From JAGNHS01 sp964609695 (lineage in GTDB: Bacteria > Bdellovibrionota > UBA2428), in assembly GCA_964609695.1 (NCBI GenBank), contig CAZSSP010000008.1, positions 1 to 64,000 of the forward strand: 64,000 nt of DNA. The letters run 5' to 3'. A program made the translations under genes and the position numbers. Below the pieces are notes generated by a model. The model was given only the letters and a program-made list of their open reading frames with translations, was not told the DNA's origin and searched no databases. Below, in pieces: positions 8,071 through 17,129 of this stretch (positions are counted from its first letter, which is position 1; each line of letters begins with the position of its first letter).

Positions 8071-9540
8071 ATGGGCTCAAAGCAGAGGGTTTTAATACAA
8101 CAAGCAAAAGATCCAATGGGATTGTCCTATGAAACGCGTGTGTTTGAAGTTTCTCTAAGGAAACTGGAGTCATCGTGGTGTGTTTTAGAGGGTTTTAAAG
8201 AATTAGGGCTTAAAAATGAGACCGATAAATATCCTATTTTACATCGTGGATTTTTTGATGCGCATCTCCATGCCTTTTGGGCAGGGAAAGAAAGCCTAGC
8301 CCTTTCCTTAAAAGAGCAAAAATCAGCAGAAGAAGCTACGAAATCTATTTTAAATTTTATAAAATTAAATCCTAATAAAAGTATTTATAGAGCCTATGGT
8401 TGGGATGAGTCTCGTTGGTCGCTGTCTAAAGAAGAATTGTGTAAAAAGTGGGACAAAGAGCTTCCGGCAGATGTGCCCATTATTTTGGGTCGTATATGTG
8501 GACATTCTGCTTGGATAAGCGGGGGACTTAAAGGCTTAATTCATCGAGTAGATTTAGCATCTTTTGTCTCTGAGAAAATTTATTTTAAAGTTTCTGAAGA
8601 AATTCCTGGCCCCAATTTTTCAGAATTAAAATCTTGTTTTTTAAATATGCAGGAGCGATTTATTTCAGTGGGGATTTCTGCCATCAGCGAAATGAGTATG
8701 AGTGATGAGTATGTTTTGGCCTTAAATCAAATACTCGAAGAGGGAAAACTTTTATTAGATGTCGTGGGAATTATGGATGCACAAAGAGCTCCGAAGACCA
8801 TTGCTGGAGGAGTCTTTGTAAAACAAAATGCTTTTCAAATGGGTCCAAGCGATCGAAAGGCATTTTTCATAGGACGTCATTGGAAGAGGTTTTTAGATGG
8901 ATCTTTTGGATCGCACACAGCCTGGCTCACTAAAAGTTATGCTGATAAAGACACTTTTGGAGACAGCCAAGAAGATACCTTTGAATTAATATCTCAAGCA
9001 AAACGAGCGCTGAAAGAAGGGTTCTATTTAAGTTTTCATGTAATTGGAGACGCGGCGTTGGATCAGGCCTTAGCTTTAGGTGATGCTCTCAATTTAGAGA
9101 TGAGAAGCCGATGTCAGAATGACGGACTTCAACCTTTAAAACCTACGCGCCATAGATTAGAGCATGTGCAACTTTGTAGGCCCGAGCAACTTCAAAAAAT
9201 TAGAGATCAAGGATTTTGGTCTTTAGCGATTCAGCCTAGTCATAGAATGATTGATGATTCTTTTGCAGCTGTTAGATTAGGTTCGCAAAGATTAAAAACG
9301 GATGCCTATCGCTTAGCATCTTTTAATAGAATGGGAATTCCCATAGCCATAAGTTCTGATGCTCCTATAGCAGATTATAATCCGGCAATGAGTTTTGAAG
9401 CGCAAAACTTTCATAACGAAATAGAGCGGCTTAACCCTGAAGATTTAATCTGGAAAATGACTGTGGGGGGGCGATTAGCGTTGGGCTTGCCCGTGAGCCC
9501 GATTGAGTTGGGGTCTACTGTTTGGTTGAGTGAAGTTTGA
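8071..9540 (+). CDS. Amidohydrolase family 3 (YtcJ-like) metal hydrolase
   Basis: This 489-residue TIM-barrel amidohydrolase has the metal-binding HRGFFDAHLHAFWAG (HxH on strand 1), YGWDESRW, a later SFHVIGDAALDQAL (metal/substrate His), HRLEHVQLCRPEQ, and the strand-8 Asp in ISSDAPIADYNP. This order is that of the YtcJ/'amidohydrolase 3' group, which acts on C-N bonds such as N-acyl or formamide compounds; the true substrate is unknown. No signal peptide is present, so it is cytoplasmic. The ATG has a GAAGG about 10 nt upstream. It is divergent from pfkA across 42 bp and stands alone. Confidence 0.85.
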   Translation: MGSKQRVLIQQAKDPMGLSYETRVFEVSLRKLESSWCVLEGFKELGLKNETDKYPILHRGFFDAHLHAFWAGKESLALSLKEQKSAEEATKSILNFIKLNPNKSIYRAYGWDESRWSLSKEELCKKWDKELPADVPIILGRICGHSAWISGGLKGLIHRVDLASFVSEKIYFKVSEEIPGPNFSELKSCFLNMQERFISVGISAISEMSMSDEYVLALNQILEEGKLLLDVVGIMDAQRAPKTIAGGVFVKQNAFQMGPSDRKAFFIGRHWKRFLDGSFGSHTAWLTKSYADKDTFGDSQEDTFELISQAKRALKEGFYLSFHVIGDAALDQALALGDALNLEMRSRCQNDGLQPLKPTRHRLEHVQLCRPEQLQKIRDQGFWSLAIQPSHRMIDDSFAAVRLGSQRLKTDAYRLASFNRMGIPIAISSDAPIADYNPAMSFEAQNFHNEIERLNPEDLIWKMTVGGRLALGLPVSPIELGSTVWLSEV

Positions 9541-9628
9541 TTGCCGACTTTCTGACGGCGAAATGACAATCAATTGGCGATATTGAACAAGAGCTAATAG
9601 TCTTAAGCTGGCAGAATATAGCTAAGGT

Positions 9629-10078
9629 ATGAGCTATAGACTTCTTTTGCTTTTCGCATCTCTCGTTTTTATTGCCAATTCATTTTCGGGCGAAGAAGAT
9701 CAAGATAGAGATTTCAATCGCGCCTTAAGTCTTTCTCAGGCGGGAATGGAAACGCAGTCTGTTCAATCTTGGATCGATTTTTTACGTCGATATCCTCAGG
9801 GCACAAAGACGGATCAAGCTTATTTTTATTTGGCTGAAGTCTATTTTCGGAGCGGAAAATATCTTGAAGCTAGAACCGAACTTTTAAGAGTTTTTCGCTT
9901 TCCTAACAGTGAAAAGATTTCCGACGCAGCGGTTTTGCTTGGTGAAACTTATCAAAAAGAAAAAAAAACGAGTGAAGCCAAAATATATTGGGAATCCGTT
10001 CTTAGAAGATTTCCTAAATCAAAGGCCGCTGAGAAAGCTAAGAATTTATTGTTGAGTATAGGGGTTAAGAAGTCATGA
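9629..10078 (+). CDS. Secreted TPR-repeat protein (YbgF/CpoB-like)
   Basis: This 149-residue protein has an N-terminal signal peptide (MSYRLLLLFASLVFIANSFSG) followed by about three tetratricopeptide units: FLRRYPQGTKTDQAYFYLAE, the following FRSGKYLEARTELL, and SEAKIYWESVLRRFPKSKAAEKA. The 'RFPKSKAAEKA' ending is typical of the Tol-Pal associated CpoB/YbgF C-terminal TPR domain, but there is no tol gene here. Its stop overlaps the next gene by 4 bp (ATGA), so it should act with the LysM protein that follows, probably in the periplasm as a protein-interaction scaffold. Confidence 0.75.
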   Translation: MSYRLLLLFASLVFIANSFSGEEDQDRDFNRALSLSQAGMETQSVQSWIDFLRRYPQGTKTDQAYFYLAEVYFRSGKYLEARTELLRVFRFPNSEKISDAAVLLGETYQKEKKTSEAKIYWESVLRRFPKSKAAEKAKNLLLSIGVKKS

Positions 10079-11517
10079 GAGTTTTTAACAAAATATTTCT
10101 GATAGGTTTCTTGTTAACATCACTGAATATCTTAAGAGCTGAAGAAGAATCATTGCTCCCAGATGATTTGGGAGATCTTTCCGAAGGCTCAGCTGAATCT
10201 GGTTCTTCTTCTGCAGCGCCATCAGGAGATGCTGCACCAAGCTTGGGAGATAATGCGGCTAGCGGAGCGGCTAAAGATACAGCCAATAATGTTGCGCCAA
10301 AAGATACTTCGCAAATGACGGATGATGAGCTTTTTGCAGATCAAGATAAAAATAAGCCCCCTGAAGTTGAAGAGGATCCCCCAGTTGCTGAAAATAAAAC
10401 TGACTCAAGCCTAGATCCAAACGCTCCGAAGCAAGAAGAAATCACAGTTGAGCGTGAAAATGGGCAATTTGCCGGACTTAATGATACTGGAGAAATTATA
10501 GAACCCGATGAACCTGGTTCTAAATTGGAGCCTTCTGATAAATTTTCTCGTGTTCCACTTCGTCCGCCTATGAGCGATCGAGGGTGGAGGAAATATGCAG
10601 GACCTGCAGTAGAGAAAGTCTATAAAGTTAAAGAGGGTGATTCTTTGTGGTCAATATCTGAACGCTTATTTGGTAATCCTCATATTTGGCCTAAAATTTG
10701 GCAACTCAATGCTAAAATTGGAAACGCCCATAATGTCTATGCAGGCACAGAATTGTTGTTCACTCCTGGAAATCCTTATGCCGCTCCAATGTTAGCTTTT
10801 AAAAATTATGGAAAAGCTGAAGATGAAGAAAGGGTTCCATTAACAGGGCATATTCGAGAACCTTCAACCATTGATAGAATTCGTGAAGCTTTATCAGGAA
10901 ATATAACGGGTGTTGCTCAATTTAGAAATTATATGGTGATAGAAAGACCTGAAGCTGTCGCTAAGCTTCCGAAGCGTAAAGATGATTCAAAGAGATTAAT
11001 TTATGAAGAAGGTGCACGATTAAGCTTACCTAAAGTTCAGCCAGGACGCTATGCCATAGTTCGAGTGGATTCCGTTGAAGCCCATGGGCGAAAACATTTA
11101 GCTTTGACTTGGTTGGGAAGAATGGAAGTCACTCCTTTTGATAGTGAATTGAATTTTAATAACGCACTTGTAGAGAAAACTTTTGAAGAAATTTATGAAG
11201 GTGATTTAGTCGTAAAGCGTGATTTTGGACTTAAGCACTTGCCACTTCATACAGAAATTTTAGGTCGTGATAGAAGAGATGAAACAAGATTTGTTCCTCT
11301 GGATAGTAACTACAAGCAAATTTTAGCTCAAAACGTTTTAATGGGTGCAAAATTTAAAAACTCTTTAGCGGGCCCTCAATTGGGAGCCATAGTGAATATA
11401 CTTCGGGGTGGTGAAAGAATCGGAACGGCTGTTTTGATAGATCGCTTTGATGCGGCAGGAACTTTTTGGATAGTTGATGCCGATCGTGAATTAGACGTTA
11501 GCGATATTATTGAATAG
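10075..11517 (+). CDS. Secreted LysM-domain protein with acidic linker
   Basis: This 480-residue protein has a short signal peptide (residues 1-22) and a long acidic, Ser/Ala/Pro-rich low-complexity region (about 24-165). A single LysM domain follows at about 183-230 (YKVKEGDSLWSISERLFGN ... NVYAGTELLF), which binds glycan in peptidoglycan. A C-terminal region of about 230 residues has repeated beta-rich blocks (GRYAIVRVDS, EGDLVVKRDFG) of no named family. The layout matches the LysM 'phosphate-selective/BON-less' wall-anchored proteins seen in delta-type proteobacteria. It is co-translated with the TPR protein and ends 11 bp inside the convergent 11507 gene. Role: peptidoglycan-bound periplasmic protein, specifics unknown. 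Confidence 0.8.
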   Translation: MRVFNKIFLIGFLLTSLNILRAEEESLLPDDLGDLSEGSAESGSSSAAPSGDAAPSLGDNAASGAAKDTANNVAPKDTSQMTDDELFADQDKNKPPEVEEDPPVAENKTDSSLDPNAPKQEEITVERENGQFAGLNDTGEIIEPDEPGSKLEPSDKFSRVPLRPPMSDRGWRKYAGPAVEKVYKVKEGDSLWSISERLFGNPHIWPKIWQLNAKIGNAHNVYAGTELLFTPGNPYAAPMLAFKNYGKAEDEERVPLTGHIREPSTIDRIREALSGNITGVAQFRNYMVIERPEAVAKLPKRKDDSKRLIYEEGARLSLPKVQPGRYAIVRVDSVEAHGRKHLALTWLGRMEVTPFDSELNFNNALVEKTFEEIYEGDLVVKRDFGLKHLPLHTEILGRDRRDETRFVPLDSNYKQILAQNVLMGAKFKNSLAGPQLGAIVNILRGGERIGTAVLIDRFDAAGTFWIVDADRELDVSDIIE

Positions 11518-12505
11518 AGAGGTCTGATAGCCAGGCTTCAAGAAGTTTCATTTCTGCAGCGTCGATCCATTGATTTTCGATGAGTGTTTCGTAACATTTT
11601 TTTAAATTATGTGGAATCTCTGAAGCGCCCTTTTTAAGGTTGAGTTTTTCAAGAGCTAGGCAAATTTTTGCATTATTGAGGTAACCAGAAACTTCATCTT
11701 TTAAATCTTTTAGAAGATCATGTTCGTTTCGCTCTTGGTAAACGGTGGATTCGTGAAATAGCAACGGCCATTCATTTTCCCAGCAAATTCTTTGTGCCAC
11801 AAAGCTTCTCCAAATATCAGTCATCCTAAAGCTGCAGTAAGAAGGCAAATAGAGGAGAGGGAAAGCTTCTTTGAAAAATGTGGTGTTTTGACTGTTAAAG
11901 GGGCACCAGACTTTTTTACCAAGTCCAATTCGGTTTTTTTCAAATTTTAAAGGTAGAGGAAATATTAAACGAAAAAGCGCATCCACATCAGGATTGTCAT
12001 CGGCTAGTCCTTGCTGGATGGGGGCATGAATTTCTTTTTTTATATTTGGAATTTGAGGATTTTTTTTCTGGATATTTTCGAGAGGAAATCCACGGGGCCA
12101 GATGGGTGATTGGGTGAAATAGGAATAGGCATTGACCCACCCTTCGTTTTCTATCAAAGGGACCTGATGCTTTATTTTGCGTTCATTCCAAAAAGCATCC
12201 AGAGGCATGTTGTCGTCATCGGTTTCAACAATAACGTCGGCCCCATTTTTAATAGCGATAAGGTATCCGATATTTTTTCTAGAGTAATGTCGAGTGGGGC
12301 AGTTTTGCGCAAAAGTGAGTGAAACTTCGCTTTGCATTTCCAAGCTATAATAATCGCAATGTTCTAAATGAAAATCTTTGGGGCTCGGAAGATCCCCGAT
12401 CATTATAAAATTCCATGAGTTTTTATGAGCACCTTCTGCGAGTGCTCTTAAAATTTTTTGAGGAGAGGCAATGGAAGTTACAACGAGTGAAGTTTTTAAT
12501 GTCAT
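11507..12505 (-). CDS. STELLO-like (DUF288) glycosyltransferase
   Basis: This 332-residue cytoplasmic protein starts MTLKTSLVVTSIASPQKIL. It carries the block HYSRKNIGYLIAIKNGAD followed by VIVETDDDNMP, which I recognise as the signature of the STELLO/DUF288 family, described in plants and nematodes, with a D-D-D metal/nucleotide-sugar motif of GT-A type. A later VWCPFNSQNTTFF and SYCSFRMTDIWRSF fit the acceptor half of that family. It overlaps the upstream GT2 gene by ATGA, so both probably modify the same glycan or lipid carrier. The sugar is unknown. The family assignment comes from memory of the motif, not a search. Confidence 0.7.
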   Translation of the reverse strand: MTLKTSLVVTSIASPQKILRALAEGAHKNSWNFIMIGDLPSPKDFHLEHCDYYSLEMQSEVSLTFAQNCPTRHYSRKNIGYLIAIKNGADVIVETDDDNMPLDAFWNERKIKHQVPLIENEGWVNAYSYFTQSPIWPRGFPLENIQKKNPQIPNIKKEIHAPIQQGLADDNPDVDALFRLIFPLPLKFEKNRIGLGKKVWCPFNSQNTTFFKEAFPLLYLPSYCSFRMTDIWRSFVAQRICWENEWPLLFHESTVYQERNEHDLLKDLKDEVSGYLNNAKICLALEKLNLKKGASEIPHNLKKCYETLIENQWIDAAEMKLLEAWLSDLSIQ

Positions 12506-13242
12506 CGATTTATCTTTTCTGGGGATAGGCTCAATCTTTTAAATAAATAATGAGATAACACAAAGAGGGCGTTTAGAATGGCTCCTTTAGAGACGCTTGG
12601 CGAGGGGGCTTGGTAGTGAATGGGAATTTCAGCAAAACGCTCGTGGCGAAGTAAATATCGAACTTCAGTTTGATAAAAGTGCGCTTTGGAGCGAAGTTTA
12701 AATTCACAAAGTTTTCCAACTACGTTTCTATGAAATCCTTGATAGCCAGAAGTCATGTCGTACATTTTAGTTCCTAAGAGAGCGTTAGAAAGTAGCGTAC
12801 CCACTTTTGAGAGCATTCTCCTAGTGAAGGGTGAATCCACCATCGAACCACCATTAATAAAACGGCTTCCAAAGGCACAGGCATTCCCTTCGTTTAAGAC
12901 TCTTAAAAACATAGGAAGAGCTTTCGGGTCGTGCGACATCCCTGCATCCATTTCTATGATGAGTTCGTGACCATTTTTGTAAGCTTCGCGATAGCCACGC
13001 ATATAGGCATCAACGACATTTTTATTCTCTGGGGCCCAAATTGTTTTAAATCGAGAGTCCTTTTTCGACAAAGCTTCACTAAGCTCTAGAGTGTTGTCTT
13101 TTGAAACTTTATCAATAACGAAATACACAACGCCCCCCGTGAGGCGATCCAATACCTGCGTTAATTCTCTTACAAATGGGGCAAAATCCTTGGCTTCATT
13201 GGCTATGGGGATAATGACGGCCCAATTGTTGTCGTAATACAT
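12502..13242 (-). CDS. Family 2 glycosyltransferase (DPM1/polyprenyl-P type)
   Basis: A GT-A fold glycosyltransferase of about 246 residues. WAVIIPIANEAKDF is the nucleotide-binding first strand, VIDKVSKDNTLEL follows, and EMDAGMSHDPKALP replaces the usual DADxxHxP of dolichyl-phosphate mannose synthases. Also seen are FGSRFINGGSM and DMTSGYQGFHR, both hallmark segments of the DPM1-like group, which transfers sugars from a nucleotide donor to polyprenyl phosphate. The C-terminus has one short hydrophobic helix, not the multi-pass GtrB tail. I start at ATG 13242; a TTG three codons earlier is possible. It is first of the pair with the STELLO-like enzyme (4-bp overlap). Confidence 0.85.
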   Translation of the reverse strand: MYYDNNWAVIIPIANEAKDFAPFVRELTQVLDRLTGGVVYFVIDKVSKDNTLELSEALSKKDSRFKTIWAPENKNVVDAYMRGYREAYKNGHELIIEMDAGMSHDPKALPMFLRVLNEGNACAFGSRFINGGSMVDSPFTRRMLSKVGTLLSNALLGTKMYDMTSGYQGFHRNVVGKLCEFKLRSKAHFYQTEVRYLLRHERFAEIPIHYQAPSPSVSKGAILNALFVLSHYLFKRLSLSPEKINR

Positions 13243-13319
13243 GCACGGCAACTTAACTTATTTTTAGAATTTATGAAATTTTTAAGAATTATTGGTCTAC
13301 TTTTTGCGATGGCTTGGGA

Positions 13320-14045
13320 ATGTTTAAAAGAATTCATATCTCACATCACTCTTCTAGATTAGAAAATAGGGCAAAAGCCTTTCCTTCTTACTTCTCTCAT
13401 CCTTGGTTATTGAATCGAGGAAAGAGTTTAGAGTCTGAAAATCTCGATAAAACTCCTTCACTGGCCGTGGTGGGAACGCGGCGCCCCTCAAGCTATGGAA
13501 TTAAACATTGTCGTAGGGTCATTTCAAAATTGGCTTTTGAGTCAAGTCAGATTCAGATTAACTCGGGCGGAGCCCTGGGGATTGATGCTTGCGCTCACCG
13601 GGCCGCCTTAGATTTTGGGTTAAAAACACACGCCTGGCTTGTCGGACCAATTATGAATCCAAGTCCTCGATATAATTCAAGTATATTTAACGAAATGCTT
13701 CATTCGGGGCTTGGGTCGCTCTGGGTGCCTGAGCTGCTCGAGCCCAGCGATAAAATTAATATTCATAAATCATTTTGGATACTTAGAAATTTTTGGTTAG
13801 TGGCTGCATCGGATGCTGTTTTAGTCATCGAGGCCTCAGAAAACTCAGGAACTTGGTGGACGGTAAAGGCAGCCTCAGAAATGGGGGTGCCAGTTTTTGC
13901 TCTTCCTGGGCCCGTTGACACAGGCCAAAGCACAGGAACAAATAGAATGATATCAGATGGTTATGCTCATTCTCTTGATTCGATAGCTATCTTAACAAAA
14001 TGTTTACTTGTCGACTTTGTTAAGAATTCTTATAATCATATATAG
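13320..14045 (+). CDS. dprA: DNA-protecting protein DprA/Smf, Rossmann-core form
   Basis: DprA loads RecA onto incoming single-stranded DNA during natural transformation. The Rossmann-like core is visible: LAVVGTRRPSSYG, INSGGALGIDACAHRAAL, SDAVLVIEASENSGTWWTV and VFALPGPVD...GTNRMISDGY. At about 241 residues it lacks an N-terminal SAM domain and a C-terminal winged helix. SGGALGID replaces the common SGGARGID, and the RN-x-x-IAGLS segment is altered to RNFWLVAASD. I start at ATG 13320; a TTG two codons upstream also fits. Adjacency to smg matches the dprA-smg pairing of many proteobacteria. Confidence 0.88.
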   Translation: MFKRIHISHHSSRLENRAKAFPSYFSHPWLLNRGKSLESENLDKTPSLAVVGTRRPSSYGIKHCRRVISKLAFESSQIQINSGGALGIDACAHRAALDFGLKTHAWLVGPIMNPSPRYNSSIFNEMLHSGLGSLWVPELLEPSDKINIHKSFWILRNFWLVAASDAVLVIEASENSGTWWTVKAASEMGVPVFALPGPVDTGQSTGTNRMISDGYAHSLDSIAILTKCLLVDFVKNSYNHI

Positions 14046-14075
14046 AAGGGGATTCTTAAGGCTAGAGGGGGTTGT

Positions 14076-14156
14076 GTGGGAAACAACACAGTGGAGCTAC
14101 TCGTTGATTCAGAAATTATAAATATTGCCGATAAGATTCTCAGAGGAAGGCTCTAA
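14076..14156 (+). CDS. Candidate 26-codon small ORF between dprA and smg
   Basis: A GTG at 14076 is preceded five bases upstream by a strong purine-rich AGAGGGGG and opens a 26-residue frame ending at TAA 14154-14156. The peptide (GNNTVELLVDSEIINIADKI then LRGRL) has a balanced, protein-like composition with an amphipathic helix rather than random residues. It fills nearly half of the 193-bp dprA-smg gap. No homologue is recalled. It could equally be chance; a possible small hairpin around the start codon would then be a leader of smg. Confidence 0.25.
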   Translation: MGNNTVELLVDSEIINIADKILRGRL

Positions 14157-14238
14157 ATATTAGGCAGAGTGTTGCATGAATGCCGCACTAAACAAATGAC
14201 TTGTTTTGCCTGGGGCTGACTAGAAGGGAGATTCAGAT

Positions 14239-14712
14239 ATGGACAACACAAGAGTCCTTGATGCTATCGGACTTATCGGACGTTTTGTATCTGATCATTG
14301 GGATTCCTTCATCGATCAAGTCGAGATAACAGATGAGTTGATCGACAGGGGATTTTCTTCGTCTGAAATTAATGATGCATTCAGTTGGATTGAAAGTAAC
14401 ACTTTGGGGGCTAAGTCGAAGCAGCCTAAACTGAAGAATGCCAAGGCGCCTCCGCCCTACTCGCTAAGACAACTCAATAGTATGGAATCCACAAAAATCG
14501 ATTCTAAGGCTTTCGGGTTTTTGCTCGAATATTTGAATCGCGGCTTGATAGATAACGTTTTGATGGAAGACATCATTCAAAGAGCGCTTCAGAGTGAAAA
14601 TTCTATGGTTGGCAAAAAAGAGATGCGTCGAATTACGGCACTCACATTGTTCAATTGCTATCAAAGTCAGTGGAAAGAAATTTTGAATCGAAGCAATCCA
14701 TTGATTCAGTAG
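14239..14712 (+). CDS. smg: Smg family protein (DUF494)
   Basis: This 157-residue small cytoplasmic protein opens with DAIGLIGRFVSDHW, continues with VEITDELIDRGFSSSEIND and AFSWIESN, and ends with a helical block FLLEYLNRGLIDNVLMEDII. This follows the Smg pattern: a leading helix, 'L...L..AGF...EI..AL.WL', and a C-terminal 'G.....ERE.VIDR' helix region. The family is of unknown function and is typically encoded beside dprA, as here. The ATG is preceded by AAGGGAG. The middle (residues 55-75) is a Lys/Pro-rich linker. Confidence 0.75.
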   Translation: MDNTRVLDAIGLIGRFVSDHWDSFIDQVEITDELIDRGFSSSEINDAFSWIESNTLGAKSKQPKLKNAKAPPPYSLRQLNSMESTKIDSKAFGFLLEYLNRGLIDNVLMEDIIQRALQSENSMVGKKEMRRITALTLFNCYQSQWKEILNRSNPLIQ

Positions 14713-14797
14713 TTCTGAGTGTCTCCATGCGTCTTTCTAGATGAGTCTTCAAAGTAAAAATTTGTTTTCACTAAGCTCTTATTGTGATTAGCTACAA

Positions 14798-14819
14798 TTC
14801 CGTGGTGGGCATCACGGAA
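14798..14819. promoter_or_regulatory. 7-bp inverted repeat upstream of glnN
   Basis: TTCCGTG and CACGGAA form a perfect 7-bp inverted repeat around an 8-nt spacer, about 50 bp before the glnN start. It lies in the only long intergenic gap ahead of the nitrogen-assimilation gene, so an operator or leader hairpin is plausible. No regulator can be named. Confidence 0.3.
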
Positions 14820-14868
14820 AATTTCTAAGTCATCATCCGTTTACACACATCACATAGGAGGCCTGACA

Positions 14869-17061
14869 ATGCATCAAACCCGTTTACAAGCATTAACTTC
14901 GATTCAGAAAAACTCTGATTATGTAGATAATAAGAGTGGAAATCGAAAAATTTCTGAAAAATATGCGGAGTTGGTTTTTACCCATGCTCAAATGAAGCGA
15001 GCCTTAGATGGTCGATTGCAGGAATCTTTTAAGAAATCTTTGGAGAGTGGTGGAAGTCTAGATACGGATGTGGCCAAAGCGCTCGCGGAAGAAATTAAAA
15101 ACTGGGCTCTAAAAAATGGTGTCACTCATTTTACGCATTGGTTTCAACCGCTGACTGGTCTCACTGCGGAAAAGCACGATTCTTTTATTTCCTATGATGA
15201 CAAAGGCCACGTTATTGAGAAATTTTCTGCAGGCCAACTCATTCAATCTGAGCCTGATGCCTCTAGTTTCCCATCGGGTGGGATGAGAAGCACTTTTGAA
15301 GCTCGTGGATACACAGCATGGGACGTGCACTCTCCTGTGTTTATTACTGAACATGCGGGTTCAAAAATTCTTTGTATTCCAAGTGTGTTTGTAAGTTATA
15401 CGGGCCATTCTCTCGACACTAAAACGGGTTTGTTGAGATCATTGGATCGTTTAAATAATGTTGCGCTAGAATTGCTTTCAGAAATTAATGTTAAGGCTAG
15501 TCGAGTTCAAACTACTATTGGATGTGAACAAGAATATTTCTTAATTGATAAAACTTTTTTGAATATGCGTCCTGACTTATTATTAACCGGCCGAACTTTG
15601 ATCGGTGGTGATATGCCTAAGGGGCAGCAGCTTGAAGATCATTATTTCGGATCGATTCCGACTAGAATTCAGGCCTTCATGTCGGAAGTTGAAAATGAAC
15701 TCTATCGATTGGGTGTTCCCGTAAAAACTCGTCATAATGAAGTGGCTCCTTCGCAGTTTGAAATGGCGCCCATATTTGAAGAAGCTAATCTAGCTTCCGA
15801 TCACAACATGTTATCCATGGAAGTTTTGAGAAGAACAGCTAATAAAGTTGGCTTTGCTTGTCTGCTTCATGAAAAACCTTTTGCGGGTATTAATGGATCT
15901 GGAAAACATAACAACTGGTCGATGGCGACGGATACGGGAGTTAATCTTTTGGATCCGGGCACAACACCAGCGCAAAATTTAAGATTTCTAGCAGTTTTGG
16001 CTTGTGTCTTGAGAGCTGTAAATAAAAATCAAGTTGGTCTTCGAGCGGCTATAGCGAGTCATGGCAATGATCATCGTTTGGGTGCCAATGAAGCACCTCC
16101 TGCTATTATTTCAGTTTTCTTAGGTGAAACTCTTTCTCATATTTTGGACACCCTTGAAAAAGAAGGTGATCTCAGCAAAATTTCTGCTGAAAAAGCTATG
16201 ATCGATGTGGGAATCAATAGTTTACCTAAACTTCCAAAAGACAATACGGATAGAAACCGAACTTCTCCTTTTGCTTTTACTGGGAATAAATTTGAATTTC
16301 GTGCAGTAGGTTCTAGTCAGGCGATATCTTTTCCAGTAACTGTATTGAATGCAGCTGTAGCAGAGTCCATTAAGGAATTCGTTAATAGATTAAAAGAAGT
16401 TAAGAAGTCTGCAGTTTCACCTGAGAGTGCGGCGCTACAAGTTGTTAAAGAGTTTGTAGTTGAGAGTAAGGCCATTCGATTTGAAGGCAATGGATATTCC
16501 GATGATTGGAAGCAAGAAGCGAAAAGACGTGGATTGAAAGAATTGCTTACGACTGCGGATGCACTTAAAGAATTTTCAAAAAAAGAACATCATCAGTTTT
16601 TAATTGAGACTGGAATCTACAGCGAAGCTGAGTTTGCTTCGATTCTAAATGTTCAATTAGAACGTTATTGTAAAAACCTGGCCATAGAAGCTCATACGCT
16701 AGCCACTATGGTTCGCCAATATGTGCTCCCTGCAACTCAAAATTATCTTTCACAATTGGCAACAGGATTGAAAGCTCTTGAAAGTGTTGGTGGTGATCCA
16801 TCCATGCTTAAGTCACAAAGAGAACTTGTTAGAGAGCTTGCTGAAAATTACGATAAATCTGCCACAGGTTTAAAGGAAGTTCTTATGTTGGTTGAAAAGG
16901 CAGAAGCCGTACATGAGGAATTTGACAAAACCAGTGTTTTTGCCAAAGAAGTAGTGCCTTCCATGCTGAACTTGAGAAAGTTTTGTGACTTTTTAGAGTC
17001 AAGAATTTCTGACGATTTATGGCCCTTGCCCAAATATCGTGAAATGCTCTTTGTAAGATAA
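14869..17061 (+). CDS. glnN: Type III glutamine synthetase GlnN
   Basis: This enzyme makes glutamine from glutamate, ammonia and ATP. It is 730 residues, the length of GSIII rather than the 450-470 of GlnA. GSIII motifs include THFTHWFQPLTG (about 87-98), FPSGGMRSTFEARGYTAWD, the metal/substrate segments TIGCEQEYFLID and RHNEVAPSQFEMAP, GINGSGKHNNWSM, and the ATP/glutamate block NRTSPFAFTGNKFEFRAVG. The C-terminal 150 residues are helical. A good AGGAGG site lies 8 nt before the ATG. It is monocistronic, with a hairpin right after it. GSIII is common in Bacteroidetes, cyanobacteria and some delta-type proteobacteria. Confidence 0.96.
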   Translation: MHQTRLQALTSIQKNSDYVDNKSGNRKISEKYAELVFTHAQMKRALDGRLQESFKKSLESGGSLDTDVAKALAEEIKNWALKNGVTHFTHWFQPLTGLTAEKHDSFISYDDKGHVIEKFSAGQLIQSEPDASSFPSGGMRSTFEARGYTAWDVHSPVFITEHAGSKILCIPSVFVSYTGHSLDTKTGLLRSLDRLNNVALELLSEINVKASRVQTTIGCEQEYFLIDKTFLNMRPDLLLTGRTLIGGDMPKGQQLEDHYFGSIPTRIQAFMSEVENELYRLGVPVKTRHNEVAPSQFEMAPIFEEANLASDHNMLSMEVLRRTANKVGFACLLHEKPFAGINGSGKHNNWSMATDTGVNLLDPGTTPAQNLRFLAVLACVLRAVNKNQVGLRAAIASHGNDHRLGANEAPPAIISVFLGETLSHILDTLEKEGDLSKISAEKAMIDVGINSLPKLPKDNTDRNRTSPFAFTGNKFEFRAVGSSQAISFPVTVLNAAVAESIKEFVNRLKEVKKSAVSPESAALQVVKEFVVESKAIRFEGNGYSDDWKQEAKRRGLKELLTTADALKEFSKKEHHQFLIETGIYSEAEFASILNVQLERYCKNLAIEAHTLATMVRQYVLPATQNYLSQLATGLKALESVGGDPSMLKSQRELVRELAENYDKSATGLKEVLMLVEKAEAVHEEFDKTSVFAKEVVPSMLNLRKFCDFLESRISDDLWPLPKYREMLFVR

Positions 17062-17077
17062 AAAATCAGCATCTAAC

Positions 17078-17116
17078 GCTGTGAGTCCCATCTGTTTCGC
17101 GCTTGGGGCTCACAGC
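17078..17116 (+). terminator. 12-bp hairpin after glnN
   Basis: Twelve bases at 17078-17089 pair with 17105-17116 (one G-T wobble) around a 15-nt loop, 17 bp after the glnN stop. No T-run follows, so it may be a transcript-stabilising hairpin or a Rho-dependent end rather than a classical terminator. The right arm ends 14 bp before the next start codon. Confidence 0.55.
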
Positions 17117-17129
17117 ATATAATAAATAC

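Noticed and set aside
13291..13307. GG-N10-GC sigma-54-like site before dprA
   Set aside because: The predicted start would fall at or beyond the dprA start codon, and the -24 half (TTGGTCTA) is a poor match.
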